The notes: a model not told the origin generated them from the sequence alone. A stretch of 64,000 bases of DNA from Climacteris rufus (GCA_013398175.1 VZRZ01006835.1:587924-651923), one strand, 5' to 3'. Shown: positions 41,201-54,480, counted from the first letter of the stretch. Numbers and translations: made by a program.

Positions 41201-44200
41201 AACCAAAGCCCCACTGCCAGGCCAGAGCAGCACTCTGGTTTTGCTCTGCAAAGGGGGAATTCCCTTCCCCTCCGAGCACAAGAGCAGTGGGAGCAGCAGG
41301 ATCCATGCCTAGAAGCCACCAGCCCTGAAATGGGAGTAGGGGCAGCTGGCACGTGCTCAGTTTACTGTGTACAGTCAGGTGCTGCACAAAATTCTGTGTT
41401 TTCCCAGATACAGTCTTGGGCAGGGGATAGAGACCTGTCCTGGACCTTCATCCTGCACCTCTGGATGAGTTCCAGGGTTAAGAGAAAACAGTGTGACCAA
41501 TACATATGATTTTCAAAAGCAGTCCAGACAAAAGTGAGCAATTTGCTGCTGCCTGAGTATGTTTTATTAAATGAGCAGCACATGCAGATGACACACAGGT
41601 GTCTATTAGGTTGAATAAAGCAGATTAGGTTAATCCAACCCCACCTGCAGTACCTGAACTGCAACACATGCAATGCTCTGAATCTCATATGTGCCAAGGA
41701 TTTCATTTCAGCCCTTCAGCCTTCTGCTAAGGTTAATACATAAAAGCCTCCAGCAGCAGAATATATATTGCATAGATTTCAAAATTAAGACTTGTTTCAG
41801 AAGTGGATGTTATCAACATTCTTGCTTTGAGTAACAGAAAAACGTTGTAAGCAGGAACAAATCTCTGAATAGAGTATTCTCTCAATATTTAAATAGACAA
41901 ATGTTTTGCTTTGCAAACATTTTGCACCATTTGTGTAGTTCTTTGATTAAGTGTTTGAAGAAAACATATATTTGAGTTCCTGCTCAGTAAAAAACAAGCT
42001 CAGTAAAGTGAATTAAGTTCCATCATCTCTTGCCATCCAAGGGTCAGCTGTTGCTGTTTCTGCTGTATCCAGCAGCACTGCAGCAGAAACCTGGGGACAG
42101 ACTTTACACTGGGGCAAACAACAGTGCTGTTGCTGGGTGAACAAAGCAGCTTTTCTTGCCAGTATTTACTGGTTTTTATACAGGAAACTGGGGACAATTC
42201 CTATCTCCTCCCTTTCCAAGGGCTGTACCTTCTCCTCCCTCAGCAGCTCTAGCATCCTGGAAGCCCATGCAATAGCTGAACAGGCATAACCCGTATTATT
42301 TACACCGATTTCTGTGAATAACCATCTGCATCTAACATGGTATGTAGAAATATCACAACAAAGCATGCACCACTCTGTCATCCCACCACCTTGGGAGCTA
42401 CACCCGGATAGTGCCATGGGTCAGAGAGCTTACCTTATGAAAGAAGGCAGGATGGACATGACAAAACATGAAATGAGAAAAAAAAAAAAGAAACAAGACA
42501 TTCTAACCATCTTTTAAGCTCTGTTTTTACATTATTGACTCCAATTCCCAACATCATTTTTATTCCGTTTCTTCTTTTTCCCTGCTATTTTTTCTAGCAG
42601 GAGGCAGCCAACAGCCAGCACTCTACACAGGGAGGGAGATTCCCTTCAGTTTCCAGATGTCTAAATAAAGGGTTTTTTTAAATTGGTGCCCTGGAAAGTC
42701 AAGGTATTCACATCTAACTGCTGCCAAAATAAAACGTGTTACAAGGAGAAAGAGTATTCAAGGAGTTTTCTTGGGCAAAAGTAAGTATTTCTCTCACTGA
42801 GTTCTAAAAACTCTGTTCTGAAGGCCGGAGAAATACCTCAGGATGGTTTCTGGAGGATCCTGGAGGCTGACAGGTAGCATTAAACCCAAGCCAAAGCCAA
42901 ATCCCACCTATCCTAGACAGGCTCAACGAGGACCAGCCATCAGTGTACCAGAACTGACAACTCCAGGTCTACAAAAACTACTACAACTAAAATTTGGATC
43001 AGAAGGGAAAAGGAATATCCTTCAAGCATTGATATAGGCTGTGACAGTCCAGCATGGCTCGTAGCCACAGGGTTAGAGAAACTCACACAGTAACACAGAG
43101 GTGCTGGGCAGGAAATTCTGTAAATACTGGATCTGCCACGTTATTTTAACAGGTGATTCTGGCACAAAAGAGCAGTTTAAAAACAGGAATTTTGTGGTTA
43201 AGCTGGAAATACCTTTCTCAAGGAGGGATGCCAATGCAACCCAGCTGTCTCCTGAACCAGGCTCTGGTGTTGACGGTGCACCCCACTGTCAGGTAGAACC
43301 TGCTGGGGCCAAACCCCCCAGGCCTCGTAGAGGACTCATAGGGGAAGAGGCAACTCAGGCTCAGCCCTGGAGGTCAGCAGGACCATCAGACAGGAGAGCA
43401 GAACTTGATGAAGCCCTGTTTCCCTGGGGAAAGTGTCAGCAGGAGGGGTGTTCAGGTGAGCTTCAGGCTCCTCCAGAGGCCAGGCACCAGCAGAGCCCAC
43501 TGGCGCTATGTGAACAGCTCGCTACAATTTTAATCTGTAGTCCTAATGAACGATATAAAGTTTTATAAGCATCAACAAGGCTCTGAGAAGACCTAAATCC
43601 ATTTCAGTGCTCATTTAGCAGCTTCATCTGTGTGCAATTAAAACTTCAGCATTAAATGTTAGAGAATAAAATAATGAGACACTTAAAAAGTAATCTGTAC
43701 TTCAGTGGGCCGTGCTCAGTGGATTTCATATGATCATTTACCAGATAAAAATAGAATCTGGCCAAAATCTGTCTTATCCCCTGCTTCCCTTTCAATAGGA
43801 AAATGGAAAGAACCAGTTAAGCTTTGGGGGCTTTGCCATCCCACGTACACACAGCTCTGCTTCCCTAAGCACAGCCATGCCTAAAGCACAGCTCCAAGCA
43901 TCGGTAACTTCCCTTTGGGCTCCAATGATAACGGAAAAATAAATGCAAATTGAGTTTCAATTGAGATTTTCATTTTCGTCTAAAGCCTAATCTTTTATTA
44001 AAACAGCTATCAGTTTGGAGCTGATGGTTAGGAAAAGTTAACTTCAGGACAGGTTACAAAATTTTTAACAGCAAAGAATAGTTCCTATTCATAAGAGTAT
44101 CTGAAATGCTCCCATGGTTACCTTAAGCTTTGCAAATTGACTGAGGGGGACACAGACAGGCCACAAGCATGGGTTTTACTGAACAAAAGAACTGTAGAAA

Positions 44201-44737
44201 AAATGCAAATTAAAAGCAAGGATGTACATAAATATAAAAATAAATTAGATTAAGTGGGAAAACAGATCAAAAAAAGTAAAGTATTATATAGGCAACACAC
44301 ACACAGTTTAACTTAAAAGAAACAAAAAACAACGAAAATTATATAGTTTATTAACAACCAAAATAATGTTTATTCAAGAAAATCCAACATTGTGCATCCT
44401 CATAGAAAAGAAAAAAGACATTTGGGGAGGTCAAAGAACGCTACAGTTTAAAATGATGAAATGTTACAGCTTACACACCAAAATTAAAAATGAAATGAAA
44501 TTAAAAAAATGAAATGGTTACCAAAGTAATGCAGGTCAAGGGATCAAAGGTGAAGGGTCACACACTATTAAAAAGAAATCCAAAAGGGCGTCTGCATCAA
44601 GATCTCTGCAAAACAAAGGAGCTTCAGTGAGTAAAACTAGAACCTTCTATGGAAGCACATCCAAGCTCTCGCACTCCACACCCAGCCCGTGGCAGCACCC
44701 TCGGCCGCCCTCCTGCTCCCGCCTGTGCTGGCGGCTG
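38281..44737. other. Intronic sequence, nothing firm recognised
   Basis: A+T-rich intron with chance ORFs up to about 155 codons (43101-43568, plus strand), none recognised. The last 500 bases before the minisatellite are strongly A-rich. Confidence 0.55.
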
Positions 44738-44756
44738 CTGACCCTCCTGTGGTCAC
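44738..44756. repeat. 18-bp GC-rich minisatellite, left edge
   Basis: The sequence CTGACCCTCCTGTGGTCAC just before the gap is one unit of the same 18-bp repeat found after the gap, showing that the gap lies inside the array. Confidence 0.8.
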
Positions 44757-45241
44757 NNNNNNNNNNNNNNNNNNNNNNNNNNNNNNNNNNNNNNNNNNNN
44801 NNNNNNNNNNNNNNNNNNNNNNNNNNNNNNNNNNNNNNNNNNNNNNNNNNNNNNNNNNNNNNNNNNNNNNNNNNNNNNNNNNNNNNNNNNNNNNNNNNNN
44901 NNNNNNNNNNNNNNNNNNNNNNNNNNNNNNNNNNNNNNNNNNNNNNNNNNNNNNNNNNNNNNNNNNNNNNNNNNNNNNNNNNNNNNNNNNNNNNNNNNNN
45001 NNNNNNNNNNNNNNNNNNNNNNNNNNNNNNNNNNNNNNNNNNNNNNNNNNNNNNNNNNNNNNNNNNNNNNNNNNNNNNNNNNNNNNNNNNNNNNNNNNNN
45101 NNNNNNNNNNNNNNNNNNNNNNNNNNNNNNNNNNNNNNNNNNNNNNNNNNNNNNNNNNNNNNNNNNNNNNNNNNNNNNNNNNNNNNNNNNNNNNNNNNNN
45201 NNNNNNNNNNNNNNNNNNNNNNNNNNNNNNNNNNNNNNNNN
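44757..45241. other. Assembly gap (485 N)
   Basis: A run of 485 N. Both borders are the same 18-bp minisatellite, so the missing sequence is very probably more repeat units. The distance between the matching repeat phases on the two sides (496 bp) is not a multiple of 18, so the N length looks like an estimate. ORFs drawn across it have no meaning. Confidence 0.97.
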
Positions 45242-45344
45242 CCTGTGGTCACCGCCCCTCCTGCGGCCACCGACCCGCCTGAGGCCACTGACCCTCCTGT
45301 GGTCACTGACCTTCCTGTGGCCACTGACCCTCCTGCGGCCACAC
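45242..45344. repeat. 18-bp GC-rich minisatellite, right side (5.7 copies)
   Basis: Five full units and one partial unit of an 18-mer of the type CCTGTGGTCACTGACCCT, with scattered substitutions (TGTGGTC/TGCGGCC/TGAGGCC). On the plus strand they could encode a six-residue Asp-Pro-Pro-Val-Val-Thr-like repeat. No start, splice context or known protein supports coding. Confidence 0.85.
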
Positions 45345-47269
45345 TGCCCTGCCAAAACTGGGTGACTCCTGTTTCCATCCACTTTGGCTGGTTATTATTA
45401 AGCTCCCTGTAGACATGCTCCTACAAGTTTTCCCATATCCACGCTGGGGCACTGGTTTCTTGCTTCACAAACTGTTTTCAGCACTGAGGGTACGAGGCAG
45501 CACAGCCCAAGTGTCAGGTGCAGGTCCCACGTTGGCACTGACCACTATCTGCACCAGGGAGGCTCTGCTTAGGTCAGAACACTCCTACCTGTCAATACAA
45601 CTGTCAGATCTTTGCTTTTCAGGGAAAGCTTGACATGCTTTTTCAACAGTTTACTTTATTCACTGTAACCGTGGAAATCTCGTAATTATTGACACACACG
45701 CACACTGAACCCCTCACATCGTAACGTATTGCTTTAACACTCCAATAAAAAAGTAATTCAAATGTGGTTTCCAAGACAAAGGCCTCTCCTCCTGGAATTT
45801 CAATTACACAGAAGCTATAAAACAACCTTTGGTACCCATTTCCAAGCAAGATGCAGTCAATTATCTATACTAAATTTATGCAGAGAACGTAATATTTACA
45901 TCAGATAACTTTCGGAGAAAGACAACCACCAAGGGCATTGCATCCCTCTTCATTCCAGCATCCCTCCTGCTGCCTGGCAAGGCTTTAAGTTTTGGGAGAC
46001 TCTTATCTGGACCAAACCAGCCCTGTGCTTAAAGCCAAGAAACAACCTCTCCGCACAAAATCCTGCCTTTGTAAGGCAAAGACACCCTGAGCATCAGAGA
46101 ATGACCATATGTAACACTGGCATGTAACACAAGGATCTAATCTGCCTGGATGTTTTTCCAGAAAACACATCTCATCTTTCCACATTGCTCCTGCTTCATG
46201 CTTATCACAGTTGTAACTTCCTGGAGAACACAGCAAGGTCCATATTTCCCCTCAGCAGAGGTGTCTGGCAAACCCTCCTGTGAAAGCTACTGACATTAAA
46301 ACTCTGTTCTGCCATTATTTCCAACACTTATCAATTCCAGTTTCTGTGAACCAAACCAGTAAATCCACATTTCTGCTGTTCCCTCACCAGTGTGCCAGGC
46401 TGGCTCCTCTCATCACGACTTACAGGGCAGATGTGCAACCTTGCTGTGAAGGAAAGTGGTTTGGTAACCCAGCAGCTTTGCAATAACTCAACAGCACGGA
46501 CACAGACTTGCAGTGACTCAGCAACTAATCAAGTCTGAAGGCATCAACATGAGTTGTGTGACCAGGAAGATCTCAGAGCTCAGGAATCTCATTGAGGTTC
46601 ACGACAGGGAAGTGCCCATGACAGGGATGTACCCACAGGACACATCAACATCGTAGGGCTCCCTCATGACTTCTCAGGTAACAAAAAGTTTGCACAAAAA
46701 TTAGTTTTAGGTAGCTCCAGGAACATTTTAGCCCTGAGACAACAGTGGGGCACAACCCCAAAGTGGTGCAGCTCCACAGGGCTCCTCAGCACCTGGCTCA
46801 CTCCAGGGATGTGTGCTGCAAACAGCTCTCAGCTCCTGCAATCTGTCAACAACAGGGCACAGACACCAGACATGAAGGAATGAGCACAGAAACTTGGTTT
46901 TTATTTCCCCCCACTATGGCAGCAGATTACACCCTCTACTGCTCTCCCCAGGACGCTGTTCCCTGCAAAGATCTGCTTCTGCACAAAACAAACTGGTTTC
47001 CCTCTTTTCCTTAGGCGCTGCTGCCCCTGCAGAAAACCTTCGCTTTCACCAGCACTAATTTTTACTTCATATCTAGTTTTTCTTTGTCATCCAAGTCCCC
47101 TGGTGTTTCTCTTCCAAATGAAAGAGTCACCCTTAGAAGCAGCAAACCTGAAACCAAGATGACAAGATTTCAATCCCTTACAAAATCTAATCTCCTCATT
47201 TCCCATTCATTTGCCAAGTGAACCAACTCCTCTGTGTGTGTACATGCCAGGCCCTGGCAGAGAGACTGA

Positions 47270-47296
47270 GATTGACTTTGTAAATTGACTTTGTTG
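47270..47296. repeat. 13-bp tandem duplication
   Basis: GATTGACTTTGTA is followed by AATTGACTTTGTT, a two-copy local duplication. Confidence 0.6.
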
Positions 47297-49678
47297 TAAC
47301 ATTTTCCTTGCAAACTGTGATACAAAGCACAACTTGTGTAACACCAGTGAGTCTTTTACTTAGCACTGGGCAAGCTGGAGATCCAGACACACAATGCAGA
47401 GGTACCTACCTAACTACTGCTGGCAGACTGCAGGTAAATTCCTACAGATTAACTGAATTAATCCACTCTGCTGACTCCCTCATGTTTCAAGGTTTCCTTA
47501 ACTGATAAGTCCAACTTTTTACTCCTTACAGACCAGATTCCATTTTCTCTTTTGATACTGCATTTCAGGATAACCATGTATGGTTAACAAGGACGAGACA
47601 CAGCAGACGACACAGGTTAGGAAAAGCACACCAGGTTCATCAACTGGAAGAAATAATATTACACCTTATCTTCCCACACTCCCAGAGCAATCTATGATAC
47701 TTTTCTTGTTTTAAATTGTGTTAACTACAACACAGACTAAGGATTTGGAGAAATCTACAGCCCCTGTCCAGGTGTCTGGACACACATTTGTTGCAGCTGA
47801 CCTACAAAACCCACTCTCCGTGGAGAAACCTGGCTATATCAAACAGCAAAAAAACCCTAATTCCACCGGACCAATTCCACTCCCAACTAATTGCCAGAGA
47901 GTTTCAAAAACATTCAGTGGTACTTTGACAGGTTACTAATGACAAACAGTCAGGTGGTTAAACACCATCAACATTTTATACATTGTGTATAATATTCTAA
48001 AACTAACAATGAAGCAATTTTTTTCTTTAGGCTACCATTAGGTATAAAAAAGTTAATTTAATTAATTCAAAAGAGTTCACTGAGTTAAAAAAAAAATTCT
48101 GAAGGGCAGTGCATTATTCCCAGTCCTCTATTTCATCTATCTGCTCTGCTTTACAGGAGCCACTCTGGTTCCAGCACTCTGACACACTAACTGCCTAGAA
48201 CTACCAAATCAGCGGGTTTTCATCAGCCCTAAAATGAACCAAAAGGAAGGGAAAAAAGTTAGGTTTTTCTAAGAGGAACATGAGGATTCTGTCTCTGCTT
48301 GAGCATGAACAGCATGGTATTACTGCTCTTGTTCAAAATTGCCAGGACTGGTAGGTACCCTTATGATTCTGTTCGGTCCCCAGCCCGCTCACAGCAGTCA
48401 CTAAAGCAGTAAACACAACTGAGGAACTGCAAAAGCAATGCCAGCACAGCGCATTCTTGCTTTGCACATTAAGTAAAGCACAGAATTTCATTAATTTCAC
48501 AAAACAAACCCACAATTAAGTGCTTCTGTTAGAGAAATTTCCGTCTCATTCACTGATCAGCCTCAAACCCCAACCACACGCGCAGCGGGAGGAGCCGCCC
48601 CCACGTGCCAGACAGCCCAGTCAGGTGTACGAACACTTCGCTACTGCTCTGCTCGCCTCACACTACAAACACTGTTTTTCCTGGATTTCACTTGCAGAAT
48701 TCTCCCTTCTTTAAAGCACGTGGGGTTCCTCACGTTCCTGCTGGTGGCCAAGAGGAGGGACAGACTCTGGAAGCACCACGTGGCAGTGCAGGCACTGAAC
48801 TCGCTGCTGACAAACCCAGGTGGGACAGGCCTCTCCCAGGCACAGGGCCTCGCACGCCAACACCATTGAAATTAAGAGAGCAAACTGACACTGATGCTCT
48901 GAATTTTATGGATACTCAGGCTTCTCCAGCACTTTGCAAATGCTTTGCCCCCAACAAGGTACAACCTGCCATTCCCAAGCTCTTGACTAACATGCCTCAG
49001 TCCCCAGCTCAGCACCACGCTAAGGGTACCCCCAGGTGCCAGAGCAGTGGGGACAGGAGGAACCACCACATGGAAGTGCACAAAAGCCATTCTGCGACCA
49101 CTTCCTCACTGCTCTTCCAGCACAGGATCATCAGAACAGAAACCAACAGCACTTCTAGCAACAGCATTTGCTATTACCTTTGGAATATTTTATACTTCAT
49201 GATCACATGGGCAGCAGGCAATTAGTCTAAATTCAATATTCTTATTGCTTTTCAGAAACCCCAGAGCTGGCACAGTCCACGAGGATGTCCCTGCCCTGTG
49301 AGTGCTCCTGAGCAGGTGCAGAGCTCTCGAAACTGAGAGGCTGGTGGCCTCTGGCTTCGGGAACCCTGCACTCCAGCTGAACACACCTGAATCAATTGAT
49401 GTAAAGCATTCAAAAAGTGCACTGGACTTCACAGGGAACCATGCTGAGCACTGCTCCTTTTCCAGGGAGTTTTGCCATCTTGAGGGGACACTGTGACCTG
49501 CACTGACACCCCTTCCATGCTCCGGCTGTGCTGGTGACACAAACTGGTCCCATACACGTGCTCAATGCCACAAATTCACAAATCTGTAACACATTCTGCT
49601 ACTTTGGTGAATAAGGAATGAACTGGGACACGTAGTGCAGGGTTAGAACACACCTCACCATCCCAGAGCTTTTTTTAG

Positions 49679-49707
49679 TTTTCTGATGTGAATTTTCTGA
49701 TGTAAGA
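49679..49707. repeat. 14-bp tandem duplication
   Basis: TTTTCTGATGTGAA is followed by TTTTCTGATGTAAG, a two-copy local duplication. Confidence 0.6.
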
Positions 49708-50429
49708 GTCAAATCTAAATGGTACTTAAAAGGAAAAAAAAAATAGCAGTATCAGTAGCCATGCTGCCAGGCCTGTACCAGAGTGGGGCTTCAGTGAACA
49801 AACGTGTGCCGACAGGAGCCGTGCGGTGACCAGCTGCCCGACACTCAGCTGCCGGGGCCGAGGGGAGCTGGAGGAGCAGGCAGCAGGGACATATCGCTTT
49901 CACTTCCTCCCTGCCAGCATTTCAGAGCATCACAGCCAGCCCAAAGGCTCCAGACTCACTTCCCCACTCAGTCTGGGTCCCTCACGTCCCTCAGGCAATT
50001 CTCCAAACCTTCAAGATCTTCACTGTGCTTTAGAGAAAAGATGGCAAATAATTCGCTGTCAGGCGAAGAGGAGAATGTCAGTGTCATGCGAGCAAAACAA
50101 AAACGCCAGAGCACATCAAGATGTCAGTGAACACGCGACTTAGGCCCCAGGGCAGCAAAGGCAAAGAGTTTCTTCCTATGCTAAATAATGCTCAAATACA
50201 GAGTTTCATAATTGCATTATTTGAATACTCTCCCAAGCAATATCTGAGCCTGCAATGTGCAAAATGTAGATGCTGGCTGACCTCAGACAGCACGGCAGTT
50301 TTGCCATGCCCCTCCAGACAAACCCAAGCACATGGAGCAATTGCTACTGACTTTTTCTACTGTAGAAATTCTGGGCTTCTCCCAACAGATTGTAAATAAA
50401 GAATCCTGTTGGAACCAAAGCTCAAGATA

Positions 50430-50550
50430 GCATTTTACATTTCCAATGTTTAACTTTTTCTTCTTTCTCGCACCGTGTCATTAAGTGTTTACAAGGATGA
50501 TTAATGACTGCGGCTGCCAACTGTTAACGAACGGCATCTCTGTTCAGAGC
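50430..50550. promoter_or_regulatory. Candidate enhancer: homeodomain dyad around a forkhead site
   Basis: GTCATTAA (50477-50484) and TTAATGAC (50501-50508) form a perfect 8-bp inverted repeat. A forkhead-type TGTTTAC (50486-50492) lies between the arms, and AACTGTTAAC follows at about 50520-50529. The arrangement looks designed for paired homeodomain binding. Confidence 0.25.
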
Positions 50551-51929
50551 CGCAATCCAGTGCCTGGCAAGCACTGTGCACAGACAAGGTTACTCCAACA
50601 TCCTTGAGCCCCAGTGCACTAGGAAGCTCCCACTTCCCAGACAACCTGGTCCCTGGACAGAAAGCAGTGGGATGCATCTCCTGGGGACAATGTATTCTGC
50701 TGCCCAAAGTGACTCGTGGGGAATGAGGCACCACCTTTGCCACCTCCGTCAGGGGACACAGGAGCTCAAGCTGGGGCTCCTGGAGGGACACGTGGCTGCT
50801 GACTCCGTGCAGCGCTGCTTTGGGAGCCAGGCCCTGCTCCCATGGAAGGGAGCCAAGATCCAGAGCTCCCAAAATCCTCACTGGAGGTGCACTGCCAAAA
50901 CACCAAGCCAGAAGCCTTTGCTTCATCCACTCACTGAAACCAAACTGGATCTGCATTACACAAACCCAAAAATGGTTCACAATGAACAGCAACTAAACCC
51001 TGAGAGCAAGGAACTCCCTCACATGCACAGTGCACTGCAGAACCTTCTGGCAATTAACTCATTTGTCCTAATGTGGGAAATCATATGAAAGCCCTATCTC
51101 TATCCTCTCCCAGAGCCAGAAAAATAAGCACAATGCACCTTCACAAGCATTTCAAAAATGTAAATCTGTAATTAAATTTCTAGGCTTAACTTAAGATTTT
51201 CTATCTCTGGTAAAAAAAATTGAATTAGAAGGAACATTTCTTTCAGTAGGAAATATAAAACTGCTATAAACTTGATTTAAGACAAGACGACATCTTGGTA
51301 TGGAAATGTATTTCCATCAAACATTTCAGTTCCAAATGCGTGATCTGGTGGAAAGCAAGCACCTCAATAACACGTTCAAACCATTTTTTAAGCGCTCCAT
51401 TTCTCTTGCTGCTCATCACGGGGTTTTATTACATACAAAGTCAACCACACCCCCACCCAGCTCTCAGAGGATACCGTTTCTCCATCCCAACTACCCAATC
51501 TAGAGCAACATCTGACCATTATTCTCAAGCTGCAGACGTAAGCACTCAGGAAAAGTTATTTGCAGTGTTCCCATGGCGATGCTCTACCCCGGCTGCTCCC
51601 TGACCTCCGCATTGGCAGCACCGAGGAGCAGATGGAGCCCAGGCCCAGTGACTGCACGTGCCTGTCCCACCACTCACCAGCCCTGCAACTGGGGACCCGC
51701 GTGTGCTGGGCTGCAGGGCCCTGCAGGGGCAGCCAGAGCCATGGTCAAGGCTGCCTGAACCATCCCCAGGCAAAGGGGCACAAAAAGGAACGCTTGAGGG
51801 TTTTGGAAAGGAGCCGGGTCAGGGCTGGATTAGGAGGTTTGGCCCCACCACCCCTCGGGATGAATCCCACACCAATGCCTGCTATGCTCATGCTCTGCAG
51901 TTCATGGTGAGACTGGACACCCATGACTG

Positions 51930-51944
51930 CACACACACACACAA
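51930..51944. repeat. AC dinucleotide repeat
   Basis: A short pure (CA)n run. Another of similar size is at about 53397-53411. Confidence 0.7.
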
Positions 51945-53396
51945 TTTTTGAGGGAGGACAGAACTGTCACACACGTTCAGATCTGTAAGTTATCTACACA
52001 CTGCACTTCTTCTTCATCTCCGTGAGACACCTCACACACAGGACCAGGGATTCTGAAATTAGTACAAAAATTCTGGAAATACCACTGTATAAAATACATC
52101 TTTTTCTTCTCTACTTTACAACTTGTGCCTTTCCTAGCACAGACAGAACACCTGTGTATTCAGATGAAAAAATTTATTCCCTTAGGAACACCTCAGGAAT
52201 GTAGTCCAACATTATTATTCAATTATACCCGAAGAAAAATTCAAGTTTTATAACAGAGAACAGAATTAAACTTTCAGATTGGGGGTGGGGAAGGCAATAA
52301 AATCTGGAAGCTCAGCTCCTTCCTCCCCCATAATTAACACAAATTTCCAAGACTTCATCTAGGCATGAGACTCTGCCTTTTTCTTTTTTTCCCCCCTCTG
52401 AGCTAATGAGGCCAAAAATCTCTGGCCATAAGAAAAGCTCTTTCATTTAAATCATGCAACAGGGATACTGCACCAGCCACACCACACATGCTGGCAGAGT
52501 CAGCATAACCCATAACCCACGGACAGACTCATCTCCACATCCCCATGGCCTAACAGCCACAGTGACAGATTCGGAAAGAGACAACACAAATGACAGTGAG
52601 GAACCTGACATTCAAAAAGACAGACAGGTGCTGGGTCTGGCTTTTAACATCCCAGCTGATGACCTATGACTGTCAGCAAACAATCCATCCAGAATTACAG
52701 CAGACAAACCAGTAAAAGGCTGGAGAGCACTAGCAGGGCTGCTCGCTCCCCGCTCCCCAGAACACCGACACGTCCTTTAGGAGAAACGCCATGCTCCCAA
52801 ATTCTCCTCCCAGCCTAACACACCACACCAAGCACCTGCATCTTGTCCTGTTCACAAACAGCAACAATTTTCAGCTGGATGATGAACTTTGCCACATCCT
52901 ATACCCACGGGAGGCTCCACACACCAACCATGCACAAAGCCACACGGCCAAGTGTGTGCACAAGGCTCTGCAGCAGGGACAGCAGCAATATTAAAGTGAC
53001 TAAACCCCAAGTAGCTCTTTCCAGTAACAGGAAAGAGCACCATTCTGTCACAAACCTGTGCAGAGCTTGTTTTCCCAACTGCCTTTGTCCAAACATCATC
53101 TGTCAGAGCCACTGGAACTGCCACTGCTCCCTGCCCTGTCCCCGTTAGTACAAACACTATTGCAGAATAAACTGTAACCTGCATTTTCTACAATTTACAT
53201 TCCAATGTAAATGCATCTACACAGAAAAGCCAAGGCCAGAACTACCCAAAGACCCAATTCGTTCTGTCACAGTACTTAGTACGTTAAAAATAGATATGTG
53301 ACGGCAACTTCCAGACACCAGAAGGAAGGGGAGTAAGAACTCCAATTTTGAAAAATACACATAGGAACTCCTCTGTCATTGATTCTATGCTCAGCA

Positions 53397-53411
53397 AACA
53401 CACACACACAA
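53397..53411. repeat. AC dinucleotide repeat
   Basis: A short pure (AC)n run in intronic sequence. Confidence 0.7.
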
Positions 53412-54324
53412 GTGAGTTGTGTTTGATCATGTGCTCAGCCGCCACTTGCAGGTGTTAAACTTGTGAGCACAGATTCTGTTAACAAGTTTAGATCTACAAA
53501 TGAGGGATCAGAGCAACAGGACCAATCAGTTCCCAACAAGCAGACACTAACTGGAATTTCACAGTCATTTCTCCAAGTGGATTGTCCCTATTATTAAGTG
53601 ATTCCCACAAATATAGCAAAGCTACAGTAAGATAGAGCTACTGAAAACTAAAACTGCACTGTGGGTATTGCCATGGGATATCCAGCCTTGCTGCACAGCA
53701 GGAGTAAAGCCTAGGGATTGTAGAGTTACCTGGGTTGTTCTTTAACTTCACCTTGCCCCACAGACACTTGAATTTTAATTACTTCTGTTTTATTCAAATT
53801 GCCCCAACCACAATGCATTAACAGGAGACCTGTGATCCAGCACACTCAGGATAACTGGATGCCAATAAAAACCACCCAGTTCTGTGTGTCCCTTCTTCTC
53901 AATGAGATTATTCAGACAGAGGTAATCTGGTCATTTCCCAGGACCCTGTGTGGCAGGAAAGACCATGCACCGTTTTTTTTTTGGAAATCTTCATGCACAG
54001 AGAGTTAACACTTTATTCAGCATGGTGCAAACACACCTATCTCATTTTAAACCATTTTGAAACGGGTCATTAAGGTGGTAACAAGATTTGACTCCGAGAC
54101 AAGTCACATACACAAGCAATAGACTCCTAATGTACTAACAGTCAACTTCCACATTTGCCTTCAAGTCTTGCTTAAAGTTCACTTTCAGCATGTACTACGA
54201 CTTATTATTTATAGAACAGGTTCCAGAGCCAAGGAATTCATATCCTGTAACTTACATGGCATGCTCTCACAAAACAGTCCATAAGCATTAAGTAAGCTGG
54301 TACATTTAAGAATAAATAAGAGAT

Positions 54325-54332
54325 TTAACTAC
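54325..54332 (-). other. 5' splice donor of the CAMTA1 exon
   Basis: The last coding bases GAG are followed on the minus strand by GTAGTT. This is a canonical GT donor, though weaker than GTRAGT. Known CAMTA1 proteins continue with Glu-Ile-Ala after this Glu, whereas the read-through reads Val-Val-Lys, so the codon boundary marks the exon end. Confidence 0.8.
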
Positions 54333-54451
54333 CTCGTTAGTGTTCCAGCGGTGCCTCTCTTTCGGTAAACTTGAACATTTTGGTAGACATTCAAGCAGCT
54401 TCTTCGGTAAAAAGATTTTTACATGACTGCCATTGCTGTTCCCATGATCAT
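54333..54451 (-). CDS. CAMTA1: CAMTA1 internal coding exon leading into the CG-1 domain (partial gene)
   Basis: This is a 119-nt minus-strand exon. Read from 54451 down to 54333, it first supplies two bases that complete a split Asp codon, then 39 full codons running from DHGNSNGSHVKIFLPKKLLE to RHRWNTNE. This matches the vertebrate CAMTA1 N-terminus closely; CAMTA2 differs in this stretch (for example an Arg after LECLP and a different lead-in). CAMTA1 is a nuclear calmodulin-binding transcription activator with CG-1, TIG, ankyrin and IQ domains. This exon covers the conserved lead-in with a basic KK motif and the start of the CG-1 DNA-binding domain (RWNTNE). Entry is phase 1 and exit is phase 0. 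The exon has no in-frame ATG, so translation must begin in an upstream exon. No other CAMTA1 domain exon was recognised, which agrees with the very large introns of this gene in vertebrates. Confidence 0.95.
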
Positions 54452-54480
54452 CTAGAGAGAAGAGGAGACACATAATGTAT
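54452..54480 (-). other. 3' splice acceptor of the CAMTA1 exon
   Basis: On the minus strand the exon is preceded by a pyrimidine tract, TCTCCTCTTCTCTCTAG, ending in AG at 54452-54453. It is a strong canonical acceptor. It fixes the exon start at 54451 and leaves the split Asp codon that expects one G from the upstream exon. Confidence 0.85.

Larger units (their letters stand above)
45345..54324. other. Intronic sequence next to the CAMTA1 exon
   Basis: No coding match on either strand. ORFs at 48605-49225 (206 codons) and 50576-51088 (170 codons) overlap others and are unrecognised. The only structured item is the inverted repeat near 50.5 kb. Confidence 0.55.
1..54332 (-). other. CAMTA1: Large CAMTA1 intron (3' of the 119-nt exon), incomplete
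   Basis: This stretch lies downstream of the identified exon in the direction of transcription. I looked for the expected next CAMTA1 coding segments (the remainder of CG-1, with the basic YRKDGYCWKKRKDGK stretch) and did not find them in any minus-strand frame. The inference is that it is all intron and that the next exon lies beyond position 1. The long introns at the 5' end of CAMTA1 in other vertebrates agree. A nested gene or non-coding RNA cannot be excluded. Repeats, CpG islands and putative regulatory blocks inside it are listed separately. Confidence 0.75.

Noticed and set aside
44627..45412. ORFs of 197-261 codons spanning the N gap on both strands
   Set aside because: They consist mostly of undetermined residues and minisatellite. 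No start or family evidence exists.
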